From an uncultured Oscillibacter sp. (lineage in GTDB: Bacteria; Bacillota; Clostridia; Oscillospirales; Oscillospiraceae): a stretch of 7,401 bases of DNA. The notes beneath the pieces were generated by a model. The model saw nothing but the letters and a program-made list of their open reading frames with translations. It had not been told where the DNA came from and did no database searches. A program made the translations under genes and the position numbers. The stretch lies in assembly GCA_900551885.1 (NCBI GenBank), contig URXS01000091.1:1-7401 (forward strand). The letters are read 5' to 3'. How positions within the stretch are numbered: the stretch's first letter is position 1; each line of letters begins with the position of its first letter. Shown here one piece after another: positions 6,530 through 7,401 of this stretch.

Positions 6530-6970
6530 TCAGCTCAATTCAAACATGCCGTTGTAAAGCTGGTAATACAGGCCCTTCTGGGCCAGCAGCTCCTCGTGGC
6601 TGCCCCGCTCCACAATCCGGCCATGCTCCAGCACCATAATGGCGTCGGCGTTGCGGACGGTGGAGAGCCGGTGGGCGATGACAAACACCGTCCGGCCCGC
6701 CATCAACTGGTCCATGCCCTTTTCGATCAGTGCCTCGGTACGGGTGTCGATGGAGCTGGTGGCCTCATCCAGGATCAATACCGGCGGGTCCGCCACCGCC
6801 GCCCGGGCAATGGCCAGGAGATCCTTCGGAAAGTCATAGTCCAGAAGCTTGGCGGAGCGGACCAGGATGGCGTCCTCGTCCGTCACCGAATCAGAGACGG
6901 AGTACAGCGCCGGATCCAGGCGGTTCAGGCCGACAGGAGAGATCTTGTTGAATGTTTTGATGCGGTACAT
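6530..6970 (-). pseudogene. Chimeric frame: SerA N-terminus joined to ABC exporter ATPase C-terminus
   Basis: This 146-codon frame matches two unrelated families. Residues 1-57 (MYRIKTFNKISPVGLNRL, then DAILVRSAKL, then DLLAIARA) resemble the start of clostridial D-3-phosphoglycerate dehydrogenase (SerA), the first enzyme of serine synthesis. Residues 51-146 are the end of an exporter-type ABC ATPase: Walker B VLILDEATSS (64-73), D-loop SSID, H-loop H100 in VIAHRLSTVRNADAI, then VLEHGRIVERGSHEELL. LLAIARA (51-57, bases 6820-6800) fits both, so the join is there. The SerA part lacks its NAD-binding and catalytic regions; the ABC part lacks the membrane domain, Walker A, Q-loop and signature. 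Neither can work alone. The start at 6970 is supported by GGAGG 9 nt upstream; the longer frame to 7039 runs through leader hairpins. It could be a real deletion or a mis-assembly. The family calls come from memory of the families. Confidence 0.8.
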
Positions 6971-6989
6971 GGCAGAATGCCTCCATTGG

Positions 6990-7007
6990 GCGGCCCCAGC
7001 GGGCCGC
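6990..7007 (-). promoter_or_regulatory. Leader hairpin 2, next to the ribosome-binding site
   Basis: GCGGCCC and GGGCCGC form a perfect 7-bp stem with a 4-nt loop, ending 5 nt upstream of the GGAGG (6984-6980) that serves the 6970 start. It could influence access to the ribosome-binding site. The function is not known; the inverted repeat is seen directly. Confidence 0.45.
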
Positions 7008-7026
7008 GGTACTTGCGGGGGAACGT

Positions 7027-7042
7027 GCGGTGCTGGCACCGC
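7027..7042 (-). promoter_or_regulatory. Leader hairpin 1
   Basis: GCGGTGC and GCACCGC are perfect inverted arms around 2 nt, realistically a 6-bp stem with a 4-nt loop. It lies in the roughly 85-nt leader between the promoter at 7062-7091 and the start at 6970. The leader is far too short for a T-box, and no riboswitch class is recognised. Confidence 0.4.
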
Positions 7043-7061
7043 TTCCGCCGCAGCATCTTCT

Positions 7062-7091
7062 ATTATAGGAGCGGGCGGAGAGCGGCGTCAA
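7062..7091 (-). promoter_or_regulatory. Strong sigma-A-type promoter for the serA-like gene
   Basis: The -35 TTGACG (7091-7086) and a perfect -10 TATAAT (7067-7062) are separated by 18 bp. Transcription should start near 7055, leaving an 85-nt leader before ATG 6970. This is the best promoter match in the window. It presumably belongs to the original serA gene and now drives the chimeric frame. Confidence 0.8.
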
Positions 7092-7401
7092 TGTGAGAAC
7101 CGCCAAATCCGGCGGCATTCCGGCGGGAAGTTTTTGGAGAGGTATTACTTCTTTGACGAGCTGAAAAAATTGCCGAAAACAGCGGCGCGGCGGTGCTCCG
7201 GCCGCCGCATGTCTGTAAAAATTGCAAAATCCGGTGGATTTTTTTGAAAAACCCGGCAGGAATAGCTTGCAAAACTGGAGAGAACAGCATATAATGCAAA
7301 ATTGTGTGCAAATCCCAACCGGCGGCTGAAATCTGGCGCCCGGCAGGGCATTTGCGTCTGTTGATCCGCCGCCCGGCGCGCCCCCTCGTGCGGGGCCCCG
7401 G
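7092..7401. other. Intergenic stretch with no supported gene
   Basis: No convincing coding region is seen on either strand; the short open frames have no ribosome-binding site or recognisable protein. The stretch is more AT-rich than the genes. It holds a GC hairpin (GCGGCGG 7187-7193 with CCGCCGC 7202-7208), a weak AT-rich one (AAAATCC 7226-7232 with GGATTTT 7236-7242, then a T-run on the plus strand), TGCAAA at 7223, 7268, 7295 and 7308, and a short GCCCC/GGGGC repeat (7380-7384 with 7392-7396). Most likely it is the upstream region of genes on both sides. Confidence 0.6.
7267..7295 (+). promoter_or_regulatory. Possible rightward promoter
   Basis: TTGCAA (4 of 6 to the -35 consensus) and a perfect TATAAT (7290-7295) are spaced by exactly 17 bp on the plus strand. 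It would direct transcription out of the right end of the window from about 7302. No ATG follows within the window, so any target gene lies outside. Such matches arise by chance in AT-rich spacers, hence the moderate confidence. Confidence 0.4.

Noticed and set aside
6971..7039. Start of the chimeric frame at 7039
   Set aside because: The extra 23 codons run through two leader hairpins and lack a ribosome-binding site, whereas ATG 6970 has GGAGG 9 nt upstream and matches the SerA N-terminus.
6971..7055. T-box or other riboswitch before the serA-like gene
   Set aside because: The leader from the predicted start site is only about 85 nt, with no T-box core, no terminator-type hairpin and no recognised aptamer.
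1..7401. CRISPR array, tRNA/rRNA genes, insertion sequence or prophage genes
   Set aside because: No regularly spaced repeats, cloverleaf-like sequence, transposase or integrase features, or terminal inverted repeats were seen. A scan by eye could miss a divergent small RNA.

Overview
The window is GC-rich, and every convincing gene reads on the minus strand. Good Shine-Dalgarno sites, tight intergenic spacing, a lipoprotein-type phosphate-binding protein and a clostridial-style PhoR all point to a high-GC Firmicute of class Clostridia. An Oscillospiraceae relative (Flavonifractor/Oscillibacter type) is my best guess, made from protein character alone and not from a database search.

Almost the whole window is one phosphate-acquisition and phosphate-sensing operon. 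In transcription order (right to left) it reads pstS (6342-5470), pstC (5309-4350), pstA (4346-3498), pstB (3480-2725), phoU (2712-2065), an HD-domain phosphohydrolase (2054-1395), phoB (1343-675) and phoR (654 to the left edge, cut off). PstS captures phosphate at the outer face of the membrane, PstC/PstA form the channel and PstB powers it. PhoU relays transporter status to the PhoR kinase, which controls PhoB. A candidate promoter upstream of pstS has a good -10, a poor -35 and TTTAC direct repeats in an 11-bp register, as expected for activation by PhoB. Gaps are 3-20 bp, with two exceptions that both hold strong hairpins: pstS-pstC (160 bp) and HD gene-phoB (51 bp).

Right of the operon, a strong terminator (6474-6512) separates it from a 146-codon reading frame at 6530-6970. 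This frame is a chimera. Its first ~57 residues look like the N-terminus of a clostridial D-3-phosphoglycerate dehydrogenase (SerA), and the rest is the C-terminal end of an ABC exporter ATPase, starting just before Walker B. The join falls in a stretch (LLAIARA) that both families share, so it is either a microhomology deletion or an assembly artefact. It has its own strong promoter (7062-7091) and a leader with two hairpins. The rightmost ~310 bp hold no supported gene, only a possible rightward promoter and short repeats.

The two items most worth a second look are the SerA/ABC chimera and the HD-domain protein coupled to phoU. The rest is a standard Pho/Pst locus.
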